This document shows positions 22,322 to 31,991 of a DNA stretch of 64,000 bases, one piece after another. The position numbers were made by a program, and so were the translations under genes. The stretch spans positions 905,001 through 969,000 of the forward strand of contig JAXRKN010000029.1 of the NCBI GenBank assembly GCA_038502055.1, in the 5' to 3' direction. Source of the DNA: Tanytarsus gracilentus. Lineage: Eukaryota > Arthropoda > Insecta > Diptera > Chironomidae. The notes under the pieces are model-generated. The model ran no database searches and was not told where the DNA came from. It saw nothing but the letters and a program-made list of their open reading frames with translations. Position 1 is the stretch's first letter. Each line of letters begins with the position of its first letter.

Positions 22322-22602
22322 CTAACCAAATGACCGAAAAGCATTTTGAGCGTCTGGCGATGATCTCAAGACTGATGTCAGGATTTGAGCCGACAATTGT
22401 GGATTTTGGTTGATGAAATTTGTGACACTTCCAATGTTGTTGGTGAGAAGATTTGCGATGTGCTGAACTTGATCTTCGCTGACTCTAATTTGCTGTGATT
22501 AAAATTAAATTTTATAATTTTTCAAGAGAGTTTAGAAAAAATTACCGGTGCAGCTATTGTCGATGAAATCAAGTACAAAATTATTAAAATATTCTTTATC
22601 AT
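22322..22602 (-). CDS. Small secreted protein, 75 residues, two exons
   Basis: Exon 1 (22546-22602) encodes a start and a hydrophobic signal peptide, MIKNILIILYLISSTIAAP. A 53-bp intron with GTAATT and CACAG ends follows, then exon 2 (22322-22492) with the mature part (begins QIRVSEDQVQHIANLL, ends AFRSFG) and TAG. The mature peptide is about 56 residues, has no cysteine, is rich in N, Q, S and looks helical. I do not recognise the family. Likely secreted, for example by gut, salivary gland or fat body. The duplicated copy C breaks exactly at the 3' edge of this gene (51263), so no second copy exists in the window. Confidence 0.65.
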
Positions 22603-22760
22603 TTTTTTAAAGGATTTTCTTTGATATTTTATGACCAATTGAGCTGAGCAGAGTGAACGAAATAAAAAATCTTCACTCGTGTTTTTTTATCCATACAGTA
22701 AAGAATTTATTGAATGTGTATTTTACACAAAAAACACGAGTGTGGAGGGGAACAAAGTAG

Positions 22761-23243
22761 GATGACTACAGGGGGTGAGAAGCTCGCAGGTACTGAAATC
22801 CCTGCAGGTATTTTGCAGGTACTCGCAGGTACTCAGTACCTGCAATTTTTTTAAATTTCATTCAAGATTTTGTTAAAACTCTTTAAGAATTAAACTTAAT
22901 TAACGTTTCAATTTATTTTTTTAACTATTCTTGAGTTGAGAATTAAAAAAAAACATTTTTTCAACTATTGAAAGACTCTTTTAAAAAAATTGTCACCTCT
23001 GTTAAACTCTTATCGTGTTAAAATATTAATTTAAAATTAAAAATTAAATCATGTTGGTGAAATTTCTTAAAGAAAATCGCTTTTCCTAAAAAACGTACTA
23101 GTTTTTGATCTCTGTCTTCAGACTATAGTTAACTTTCAGTATTTTTGGCTGAAAAAAATAATAAAAAGTTTTAAAATACGCAAAAAAAAAGTTATTTTCT
23201 CAAGTTGTCAGTACCTGCGAGCTTCTCACCCCCTGGATGACTA
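22761..23243. mobile_element. 467-bp hAT-type MITE with 8-bp duplication
   Basis: The body 22769-23235 has inverted ends CAGGGGGTGAGAAGCTCGCA and an exact 8-bp duplication GATGACTA on both sides. Sub-terminal GCAGGTACT repeats occur on the left. There is no coding capacity. Confidence 0.8.
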
Positions 23244-24388
23244 GATATTTTTCTTAAGAATCTAAAATATTTCAGAAAATTCAGAAATAATTAAATTTTT
23301 TTATGGGATTATTGAAAGATAAAAAATTCAGCATAAAAGAGCCACTTCTCCTGGTGGGTTCCGTTAAAAAATCATAAAATTATTGGAATGCAGTCGACAG
23401 TGTATCACAAGCATACAAATTTATAAACACAAATATTAAAAATTTAATTTAAATCCCCTTGGCATTAAAAACTTAACAGTCCATTAATTTAATTAAGATT
23501 TTTAATTTTAGTTTCTTTTGACGACTGTTGGACCCGAGAAGAAACTCATTGAATATATATTTGCTACAATAAAAATACACTTTTGGCGTTGATTGTAGAA
23601 ATTTTAATCTTTTGTTTTAACTTACCTTCTTTGCAGTAGATGCTGGATAGATTCAGGATTCTGTCCTGAAAGTAAGATCCAGTTCTTGAGGTGAGATGCA
23701 GTCAACCTAAGATCCAGTGTTGGAAGTCAAAACCAGTGAAATTAAAATCGAGTGCTGGAAGTGAGATCTTGAAGAACCAACGCAAATGTAGCACTGGATC
23801 TTACTTTCAACACTGGATCCTTGTTCCTGCACCCAATCTCACTTAACTGGTTCAGAAAAAATAAAATAAAATTTATTTAAAAAACGCAATCGGCTCGAAT
23901 CGATTTGCCCTCTTTGGCCAATCGACTCTAAAAGTCGATCAACTCACTCGACTAAAACGAATCGACTTAAATCCCTGCTTCTTTGACACTTTTGTGAAGT
24001 TATTTTGTCAAATTATTTTGTTTATAAAATTTAAATTTATCAAGTTGGAAAATTAAAAATTAAAAGCAAAAATCACTGATGAGTCATCAGCTAAATAAAA
24101 TAATTTTAAATCGAGATGCTTGGATAAATTTTTAAGTTTTGAGATTAAAAATGTAAAATGTGTCAGAGTTTGGCTGAAAAAAAATTAAAATAAATAAAAA
24201 TAGATTTAACAAAAAATTTTATTTACAAATTAAGTTTTTAATAAATTACTTAAAGACAAAATAATTCCAACGATTAACGCACTAAGAATATTTACAGCCT
24301 TAATTTTTATCTCTAATTTTATTTTTGAGTTTCTTCTTGCTTAAAATTCATAAACTTGCACATTAGTTGAAAATTCTTTATTTTTATT
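23244..24388. other. Spacer with a decayed hAT foldback remnant
   Basis: At about 23640-23977 lie degraded pieces of the hAT foldback family: AAGTAAGATCCAGT-type repeats, two GAATCGA/AATCGACT units and a right end CTTAAATCCCTG. The left terminus is missing. The rest shows no gene. AATAAA signals for the NACHT gene lie on the minus strand at 24378-24383 and close by. Confidence 0.55.
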
Positions 24389-27300
24389 TTAATCGTCTTC
24401 AAGATATTTTTTTACACTTTCTGTCATATTTTTATCTTCTTCATTTTGTACTGAAAATTTAAACCAATTTTTATATGTTAGATACATTTGTGTTGCTATT
24501 TTGTTAAAATATTTTTCATAAACTTTTGTGAAAAATGTGAAAATTTCTGATGTGTTTAATTGAATGGCGACAAAAAGTGGAAGATTCCTGACGATGTCAT
24601 CTTCTATGAGCATTTTTTTAAGCTCAATTTCACCCAAAATATTTTCAATAATTTCGAAGAGAAAATTTATTGAATTTAAATTTGAGTTTTGAAGTGCAGC
24701 GCAATGTAAAAGATTAAATTGAGTTTTTTTAATTTTAATTTTTATAAAATTTTTAAATTTTTCTTCTGAAAGATTTTCTTCCAATTTTTTAAATGCAACT
24801 TTGAGCATCGAAACTGAACCAACTCGAGCGAGAGAATGAAGAAAATTTTCACCATTTTCATTGCATTCGTAAATAAAATCTTTAAAGTCAAAAAATTGAC
24901 AAAAAATATTTTCGAAAATGAAGAAAAAAGAATTTTCATTTTTTTGACTGATTGAAGCGAGCAAAATATTTCTGCCTAGTAAATTTTTTGATTTTAAATA
25001 ATTTTTCAATTCTTTTTCATCTTTAAAATTATTTTTGAAATTTTCACAAATTTTCTGCCATAAAAAGTCAAAAATTTCTTCTGATTTTGTAAATAGAGCA
25101 GCAAGATGTAAAATATTGTTACCATTTTCATCTTTTTCATTTAAAAGTTCAAAAATTTCTTCTCGACTCAAATTTTCCTCAAAAGTTTTCCACAAAAATT
25201 CAATCGAGTTTTTATTTTTATTTTGACTTGCAGCCAAACTCAATAAATTTAATTCTTTAAATCCTTTCGTTGTCTTTAAAACTTTTTTCATTTCATTTTC
25301 ACCAAAAATTTCTAAAATTTTCTCAATTAAAAATTCTAAATTTGATTTTGTTGCAAAACTTGCGGCAAAAGTTAACAAATTTGAATTTTCTGAATTTTTC
25401 TCTAAAATTAAATTTTTTAATTCTTTTTCATTTTCACAAAAACTTTTCGCCAAGTTGAAAACAAAATGAAAAACTTTTGGATCATTTTCATTTAATGCCG
25501 AATTTTGCAAAACATTTCGATCAAATTTTCCTTTTTGCATGAAAAATTCTTTTTCATCTTTAAAATTATTTTCAACATTTTCACAAATTTTCGACCACAA
25601 AAAATCAAAAATTTCTTCTGATTTTGTAAATTGAGCAGCAAGATGTAAAATGTTCTCACCTTCTTCATCTTTTTCATTTAAAAGTTCACAAATTTCTTCT
25701 CGACTCAAATTTTCCTCAAAAGTTTTCCACAAAAATTCAATCGAGTTTTTATTTTTATTTTGACTTGCAGCCAAACTCAATAAATTTCTTTCTTTAAATC
25801 CTTTCGTTGTCTTTAAAACTTTTTTCATTTCATTTTCACCAAAAATTTCTAAAATTTTCTCAATTAAAAATTCTAAATTTGATTTTGGTGCAAAACTTGC
25901 GGCAAAAGTTAATAAATTTAAATTTTGTGAATTTCTCTTTAAAATTAAAATTTTTAAATCTTTTTCATTTTCACAAAAACTTTTCGCCAAGTTGAAAACA
26001 AAATGAAAAACTTTTGGATCATTTTCATTTAATGCCGAATTTTGCAAAACATTTCGATCAAATTTTCCTTTTTGCATGAAAAATTCTTTTTTATTTTCAA
26101 CATTTTCACAAATTTTCAGCCACAAAAAGTCAAAAATTTCTTCTGATTTTGTAAATTGAGCAGCAAGATGTAAAATATTGTCATAATTTTCATCTTTTTC
26201 ATTTAAAAGTTCACAAATTTCTTCTCGACTCAAATTTTCCTCAAAAGTTTTCCACAAAAATTCAATCGAGTTTTTATTTTTATTTTGAATTGCAGCCAAA
26301 CTCAATAAATTTAATTCTTTAAATCCTTTCGTTGTCTTTAAAACTTTTTTCATTTCATTTTCACCAAAAATTTCTAAAATTTTCTCAATTAAAAATTCTA
26401 AATTTGATTTTGTTGCAAAACATGCGGCCAAAGTTAACAAATTTGAATTTTGTGAATTTTTCTCTAAAATTAAATTTTTTAATTCTTTTTCATTTTCACA
26501 AAAACTTTTCGCCAAGTTGAAAACAAAATGAAAAACTTTTGGATCATTTTCATTTGATGTCGAATTTTGCAAAACATTTCGATCAAAATTTTCTTTTTGC
26601 ATGAAAAATTCTTTTTTATTTTCAACATTTTCACAAATTTTCAGCCACAAAAAGTCAAAAATTTCTTCTGATTTTGTAAATTGAGCAGCAAGATGTAAAA
26701 TATTGTCACCATCTTCATCTTTTTCATTTAAAAGTTCAAAAATTTCTTCTCGACTCAAATTTTCCTCAAAAGTTTTCCACAAAAATTCAATCGAGTTTTT
26801 ATTTTTATTTTGACTTGCAGCCAAACTCAATAAATTTCTTTCTTTAAATCCTTTCGTTGTCTTTAAAACTTTTTTCATTTCATTTTCGCCAAAAATTTCT
26901 AAAATTTTCTCAATTAAAAATTCTAAATTTGATTTTGGTGCAAAACTTGCGGCCAAAGTTAACAAATTTGAATTTTCTGAATTTTTCTCTAAAATTAAAT
27001 TTTTTAATTCTTTTTCATTTTCACAAAAACTTTTCGCCAAGTTGAAAACAAAATGAAAAACTTTTGGATCATTTTCATTTTCTGCCGATTTTTGCAAAAC
27101 ATTTCGATCAAATTTTCCTTTTTGCATGAAAAATTCTTTTTTATTTTCAACATTTTCACAAATTTTCAGCCACAAAAAGTCAAAAATTTCTTCTGATTTT
27201 GTAAATTGAGCAGCAAGATGTAAAATATTGTCACCATTTTCATCTTTTTCTTTAATTAATTCTCGAAGTTCTTTTTCATTAAAAAGTTGAAAAATAAAAT

Positions 27301-30300
27301 CTAAAATTAATTTTGAAGATTTTTCATCCTTAAAAGCTGCTGAATGCAAAATATTCCAACCTCTTACATTTTTAATTTTAATTAATTCTTTTTGTTTTTC
27401 TCTTTTTAATTTTTTTGAAACAAAATCAAAAACTTTTTCAAGTTTATCAAAATTATTATCATAATCAACAATGCAGAAATTTAAAAAAGTTTGTTTATTT
27501 TTATTTGTCTTGAAAATAATTTTTTCTAATTTTTCTTCTCTTAGAAATTTTTCACTAAATAAAATAAAAATTTCACTTTTAACTTTGTCGTCTGTCATTA
27601 AATGTAAAATTGTGTTGCCGTCAGCGTCAGCGCAAAGCAAAAATTCATCAAAAACTTTTTCACCATAAAATTCAAAAATTTCGTTGGAAATTTTCTCAAA
27701 GTTTTCGGCTTTTTTTAAATTTGGTAAAATTTCCATGAAAATTGTTTTCTTTAATTTTTCATCTTGAATCTCAAAAAGATTTTTATAAACTTCAATTTTA
27801 GAAATTTTCACTCGATTAAAAATTATTTCGAAAATATTGAAAAGTCCTTCTTGAGCAATTAATCGAAAAGTTGAAAATTCAACAATTTTTATGAAAGAAT
27901 CAAAAAATTTATTGTTCTCTGAATTTTTAAGCATTTCATCTAAAAACATTCGAGTGATTTTAAGATTTTCTTCACGCAAAATTTTATCAAAAAGTTCAAG
28001 TTTAAATTCAGGAGGTTTTTTGGATGTTTTTATAATATCTAACATGACAGTCGCAACAAAAAATTCAGCGTAAGTTTCGTGATTAAATTGAACTTTTAGA
28101 TCTTTGTCATATTTTACGATTCCACCGCGTGAAATTTCTTCAAACGTCCATTTGTCTTCGTCATAATTTAAATTTAAATTTTCAGCTAAATTTTCAGCTA
28201 ATTCTTCATTAAAAAGATGAAAAATTGCCAATTTTTGATGGACATTTCTAATGCTGTTAGAATTATTCAAATATTCGTTAACTTTGTCAGGAAATCTGGT
28301 TCGTAAAATTTCAATGCTCGCTTCGATTATAAATTTTTCGTAAACATCAAAAATATTTAATTTTTCGACGATTTTGTAAAAGTTTTCATCAATTTTTGTT
28401 GATAAATTTTTCGCAAGTCCTTCAACAATTAAAGGAAGTCCAATGACGCTCGGATTTGTTGAAATCATCTCAGAAATTTTTCGAACCAAATTTTCCGCGC
28501 ATTCTTCAATAATTTTTTCACTTTTACGAGAAGGTTTCCAAATTTCTTTTAAAAATTTAATTTGTTCACTTTCGTCTAAAATTTTGAGTCTGTGAGCTAA
28601 AACTTCGAGTCCACTTTCGAGGTCATGCTCCAAGTGTGTTCGAGTCGTGATCCAAATTTGATTTTTTCGTTCCGCTTTAAAGAGTTTGAAAAGTTTTAAA
28701 GTTTCATCTTTGCACTTTGGTGAAATTTCGTCGAAAGCATCGAAAAGAATTTTCACTTCACCTTTTGCGAATTTTTGAGTGAAAATTTCCGCCTCGAGTG
28801 GATTGATATTTAAAATTTTAATAATAAAATCTAAAAAACTTTCACCGACGCCTTTGGAAAGTTCGTCAACGTGATCTTTAAGACTTATAAAAATTATCCA
28901 ATGATCGGGAAATTTAGCGAGTAAAATTTCATAAAATTTCCACAACGCAGAAGTTTTTCCGCTTCCCGCCATGTCAGAAAGTAACACAATTAATTCTTTC
29001 GCTACATTTTCTGTAAAATTTTCGAGAAAAAATTCTCGATATTCAAATTTTTCTGCCTCGAATAATTTTTTCTCCTTGGTTTTTTTATTTTCAACCCCGA
29101 ATTTATTTTCTTGCGAAATTTCATTTTTAAATTCGTTTTCTAACTTTTTAATTTTCTTTTCGATTTTTCTTGCGATGAAATTTTTAAGTTCAACTTTTCT
29201 AACTTCACAATTAATTTTTATTTCTGCTTTACATAAAAATTTGAGAATTTTGCTGCAAATTTTGTCAGTTTTCGTTAAGCATTTTTTTAGATTCGTTAAC
29301 TTTCCTTGAAAATTAATTTGCGACTCTAAAATTTCTTCTTTAGATTTTTCAGTTAATTCAATCCATTCATGAGCGATTTCTTCTTTCGTCATTTTCTCAA
29401 ATTTTCCACAAATTTTCTCGTCATCATCGCAAATGAAAATAACTTGATCAACATTCGTTAAGTTTTCGATTAAATTTAAATTTTCATCTTTAAAATTTTT
29501 TAATTGAACAAAAATTCTTTCAACTGAAAATTTCTCGAGAAAATTTGAAAAGATTTTTCTTAAATGCTCTTGATCGAGTCTTTGAGGATCCAAAAATATA
29601 TTTTTAACTTTTAAATCCAATTTATTTTTAGACTCAATGAAAATTTTTTGTGCAATTCTTGAAAAAGTCAATTGAGGAACGTTTGAGGTGAAAATTAAAT
29701 AGGTTCCCTTAATTTTCAATAAATTTGTCGCTTTATTAACTTCAACCTGTAGTTTAGAGTCTTGAACTCTCTTGAGAAGTCTAAAACTATTATTTAGTGA
29801 AATTAAATTGTAAACATTTGGAATTTCTAAATCGTCAATGACTTTTTGATTGAATTCAAAGATTTCATGAAACTTTTCTCGCCATTTTCTGAGTTCATCT
29901 GGATTTTCTAGGTATTGAGCAATGAAATGATTCGCTCTCACAGCCAATTCAATTTTCTTTTTTGCTTCAGGATATTTAAACACCCAAGAAATAATTAAAC
30001 TTGTATTATCTCGATCGTTTCTATAAATTTCGAGAGTTTTATCGTAAACATCTTTAAAAAGATTTTCTCTCGTTGTATCACCCTTACAGTAAGGCAAACA
30101 ATCGTTGTCATAAATTAGGAATAAAATTAAATGCGTCAATTCGTGAATGAAAGTCGCATAACGTTCATGTTTTTTTTCACCTGCGCCGAGATAAATTATA
30201 TTTTCCTCATGATAAGCAATTCCCATCGTGTTTTCACTGCTCGCAGGATCAACCAACTTAACACTTTTATTCGTAAAATCAGCAACACTTTTCAGGGGTG

Positions 30301-31837
30301 TCTCTGCCGCTCTCTCAAGTAACGGTCGAAGTTCGGGATTTTCACTCAATTTTGTTATCATTTCACGAATTTCTGCATGATCGCTTTTGTCTGATAAAAC
30401 GAAAAGTTCGAACTGTGTGCACAAAATATTCATGAAATTTTGAGGATTTGGTTTTAAAAATTTTAAATTATTTTGTTGGATTTGCTTTTGAAGAACTGGG
30501 AATAATTTTGAAATTTTTATGTCGAGTTGATTTTGATCGTAGCTTAAAAATCCTTCAGAAAGTAAAAAAGAATAAATTTTGTAATTTTGTTGGATTTGCT
30601 TTTGAACTTCTGGAAATAATTTTGAAATATTTATGTCGAGTTGATTTAAGTCGTGGCTGAAAAATCCTTTAGAAAGTAAACAAGAATTAATTTTGTAATT
30701 TTGTTGGATTTGCTTTTGAACTTCTGGAGATAATTTTGAAATATTTATGTCGGCTTGATTTTGGTCGTGGCTTGAAAATCCTTTAGACAGTATTCTGTTC
30801 TTTTCAGCTTCGATTGATTTTTCAGCTTGGTCAATAGATTTATCGAGTGCCGACATTTGATTTTCGTCAGCGCATAATTTAAACTCTGGAAAGTCTTCAA
30901 CAAACTTTTTAACCTCTTCCAAATTTCCATTTTCAATTTTTTGATGAAATGATTTCAGAGAACTTTCATTAAAAAATTGACCATAAAAACTTTCTTCGAC
31001 TCTTTGAAGCTCAAATAAAAGTGCAAAATATTTTTTCTTAACACTTTTTTCTCTCATCTCGTTCCATTTTGTGAAGCCCAAAGACTTTGCGAAAAATGAA
31101 GAATTTTTGAGTAAAACTTTGAGAGTTTTTATGGAATTTTGATCGACAATTTTTAATAAAAGTTCTTCGATCATTTTATTTTTATAAATTATTGTTAAAA
31201 CTTCATCAGTCATGTCTGAAGTTTCAAAGTTACTTAATATTAAAAGCACAATTTTTATATTCTTAACTTTAAGTGCTTCGATTAGCAATTCACGATTTAT
31301 CTGTGGTGAGAAAAGCATCAAAAGTTTAATTAAATTTTCATTTTCAGATTTTATCGCTTTTTCAATCAAATTTTCTCCACTTTTAGTGAAAAACTCTAAA
31401 ATGTGTGAAATTTTTAAATTAGTTAAAGTCAAATTTAAATTCTTAACAAATTTAGCGAAAGCATCACAAGTATTTTCATCACGGACTTCTTCAAATTTTT
31501 CTAAATATTGATAAACTTTAAAAGTTTTTGATGACTCGATGAAAAGTTGAATAAAAACTTTATGCTTTAAGTTGCATCGCTTTTTCTCTATTGTTTCAAA
31601 TATTTCAGAATTTTCTTCTTCAATTTGGACCAAGAAAACGTTTGGAAAGTCTTTAAAGTTTAAATTATGAAATAAAGAATCTTCTTTAACGTGCAAAATT
31701 TTTACATCTTCATTTACTGAACAAACATTTTTCACATTTATTTCAAGAATTTTCTCTGAATTAATTTTCAACTCCTCGTTAAAAATTTCTTTGTTCTGGT
31801 TACGAATTTTTGAGTGTGGACTGTAGTTATCTTCCAT
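24389..31837 (-). CDS. NACHT/ankyrin NLR-like protein with HExxH domain, copy 2 (2482 residues)
   Basis: A single uninterrupted exon. The N-terminal ~300 residues look like degenerate ankyrin-type helix pairs. Residues ~350-455 hold three tandem ~38-residue units (SHDQNQxDIxISKL, then QKQIQQN). HELTH at 565-569, preceded by a hydrophobic strand, fits the HExxH zinc-protease signature. A NACHT-type P-loop domain follows: Walker A AGSGKTS at 957-963, Walker B FDAFDEIS at 1032-1039, and sensor-like WITTRTH at 1062-1068. Helical linker and winged-helix-like sequence run to ~1400. From ~1410 onward are ankyrin-like repeats (NILHLAA), including four near-identical 175-179-residue blocks. The architecture is that of STAND/NLR sensors: nucleotide-dependent switch plus repeat ligand arm. 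The HExxH part could be effector or structural; protease activity is inference. No signal peptide, hence probably cytosolic. Bacterial origin is not indicated. Confidence 0.9.
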   Translation of the reverse strand: MEDNYSPHSKIRNQNKEIFNEELKINSEKILEINVKNVCSVNEDVKILHVKEDSLFHNLNFKDFPNVFLVQIEEENSEIFETIEKKRCNLKHKVFIQLFIESSKTFKVYQYLEKFEEVRDENTCDAFAKFVKNLNLTLTNLKISHILEFFTKSGENLIEKAIKSENENLIKLLMLFSPQINRELLIEALKVKNIKIVLLILSNFETSDMTDEVLTIIYKNKMIEELLLKIVDQNSIKTLKVLLKNSSFFAKSLGFTKWNEMREKSVKKKYFALLFELQRVEESFYGQFFNESSLKSFHQKIENGNLEEVKKFVEDFPEFKLCADENQMSALDKSIDQAEKSIEAEKNRILSKGFSSHDQNQADINISKLSPEVQKQIQQNYKINSCLLSKGFFSHDLNQLDINISKLFPEVQKQIQQNYKIYSFLLSEGFLSYDQNQLDIKISKLFPVLQKQIQQNNLKFLKPNPQNFMNILCTQFELFVLSDKSDHAEIREMITKLSENPELRPLLERAAETPLKSVADFTNKSVKLVDPASSENTMGIAYHEENIIYLGAGEKKHERYATFIHELTHLILFLIYDNDCLPYCKGDTTRENLFKDVYDKTLEIYRNDRDNTSLIISWVFKYPEAKKKIELAVRANHFIAQYLENPDELRKWREKFHEIFEFNQKVIDDLEIPNVYNLISLNNSFRLLKRVQDSKLQVEVNKATNLLKIKGTYLIFTSNVPQLTFSRIAQKIFIESKNKLDLKVKNIFLDPQRLDQEHLRKIFSNFLEKFSVERIFVQLKNFKDENLNLIENLTNVDQVIFICDDDEKICGKFEKMTKEEIAHEWIELTEKSKEEILESQINFQGKLTNLKKCLTKTDKICSKILKFLCKAEIKINCEVRKVELKNFIARKIEKKIKKLENEFKNEISQENKFGVENKKTKEKKLFEAEKFEYREFFLENFTENVAKELIVLLSDMAGSGKTSALWKFYEILLAKFPDHWIIFISLKDHVDELSKGVGESFLDFIIKILNINPLEAEIFTQKFAKGEVKILFDAFDEISPKCKDETLKLFKLFKAERKNQIWITTRTHLEHDLESGLEVLAHRLKILDESEQIKFLKEIWKPSRKSEKIIEECAENLVRKISEMISTNPSVIGLPLIVEGLAKNLSTKIDENFYKIVEKLNIFDVYEKFIIEASIEILRTRFPDKVNEYLNNSNSIRNVHQKLAIFHLFNEELAENLAENLNLNYDEDKWTFEEISRGGIVKYDKDLKVQFNHETYAEFFVATVMLDIIKTSKKPPEFKLELFDKILREENLKITRMFLDEMLKNSENNKFFDSFIKIVEFSTFRLIAQEGLFNIFEIIFNRVKISKIEVYKNLFEIQDEKLKKTIFMEILPNLKKAENFEKISNEIFEFYGEKVFDEFLLCADADGNTILHLMTDDKVKSEIFILFSEKFLREEKLEKIIFKTNKNKQTFLNFCIVDYDNNFDKLEKVFDFVSKKLKREKQKELIKIKNVRGWNILHSAAFKDEKSSKLILDFIFQLFNEKELRELIKEKDENGDNILHLAAQFTKSEEIFDFLWLKICENVENKKEFFMQKGKFDRNVLQKSAENENDPKVFHFVFNLAKSFCENEKELKNLILEKNSENSNLLTLAASFAPKSNLEFLIEKILEIFGENEMKKVLKTTKGFKERNLLSLAASQNKNKNSIEFLWKTFEENLSREEIFELLNEKDEDGDNILHLAAQFTKSEEIFDFLWLKICENVENKKEFFMQKENFDRNVLQNSTSNENDPKVFHFVFNLAKSFCENEKELKNLILEKNSQNSNLLTLAACFATKSNLEFLIEKILEIFGENEMKKVLKTTKGFKELNLLSLAAIQNKNKNSIEFLWKTFEENLSREEICELLNEKDENYDNILHLAAQFTKSEEIFDFLWLKICENVENKKEFFMQKGKFDRNVLQNSALNENDPKVFHFVFNLAKSFCENEKDLKILILKRNSQNLNLLTFAASFAPKSNLEFLIEKILEIFGENEMKKVLKTTKGFKERNLLSLAASQNKNKNSIEFLWKTFEENLSREEICELLNEKDEEGENILHLAAQFTKSEEIFDFLWSKICENVENNFKDEKEFFMQKGKFDRNVLQNSALNENDPKVFHFVFNLAKSFCENEKELKNLILEKNSENSNLLTFAASFATKSNLEFLIEKILEIFGENEMKKVLKTTKGFKELNLLSLAASQNKNKNSIEFLWKTFEENLSREEIFELLNEKDENGNNILHLAALFTKSEEIFDFLWQKICENFKNNFKDEKELKNYLKSKNLLGRNILLASISQKNENSFFFIFENIFCQFFDFKDFIYECNENGENFLHSLARVGSVSMLKVAFKKLEENLSEEKFKNFIKIKIKKTQFNLLHCAALQNSNLNSINFLFEIIENILGEIELKKMLIEDDIVRNLPLFVAIQLNTSEIFTFFTKVYEKYFNKIATQMYLTYKNWFKFSVQNEEDKNMTESVKKYLEDD

Positions 31838-31991
31838 TTTAGCTTGTTAGTCTGTTAGAAATATTTAAAATTTAAGTCTTAGAACATAATAAAATATTTA
31901 AATTTTTTTTGAAAAATCTCCCATCTCTATAGAGTTATAACTTAATATTCCGCACGGAAAAGTACTAAATAAAATAAAATCAGTATAAATT
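31838..31991 (-). promoter_or_regulatory. Shared 5' flank of NACHT gene copy 2
   Basis: This matches the flank of copy 1 base for base over most of its length, including the GGGAGATTTTTC kappaB-like string (minus strand, 31911-31922) and the TTCCGTGCGGAA dyad. Beyond 31991 the flank is broken up by insertions and resumes at 33567, 34324 and 36975. Confidence 0.45.

Noticed and set aside
25270..27045. Repeated plus-strand ORFs of 62 codons (MSLKLFSFHF type)
   Set aside because: They are antisense shadows of the repeated ankyrin blocks in the NACHT gene.
24389..31837. Bacterial (Wolbachia-type) transfer as the origin of the ankyrin gene
   Set aside because: Base composition, AT-rich eukaryotic flanks, polyadenylation signals and the NACHT architecture give no sign of bacterial origin. 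Lack of introns alone is not sufficient.
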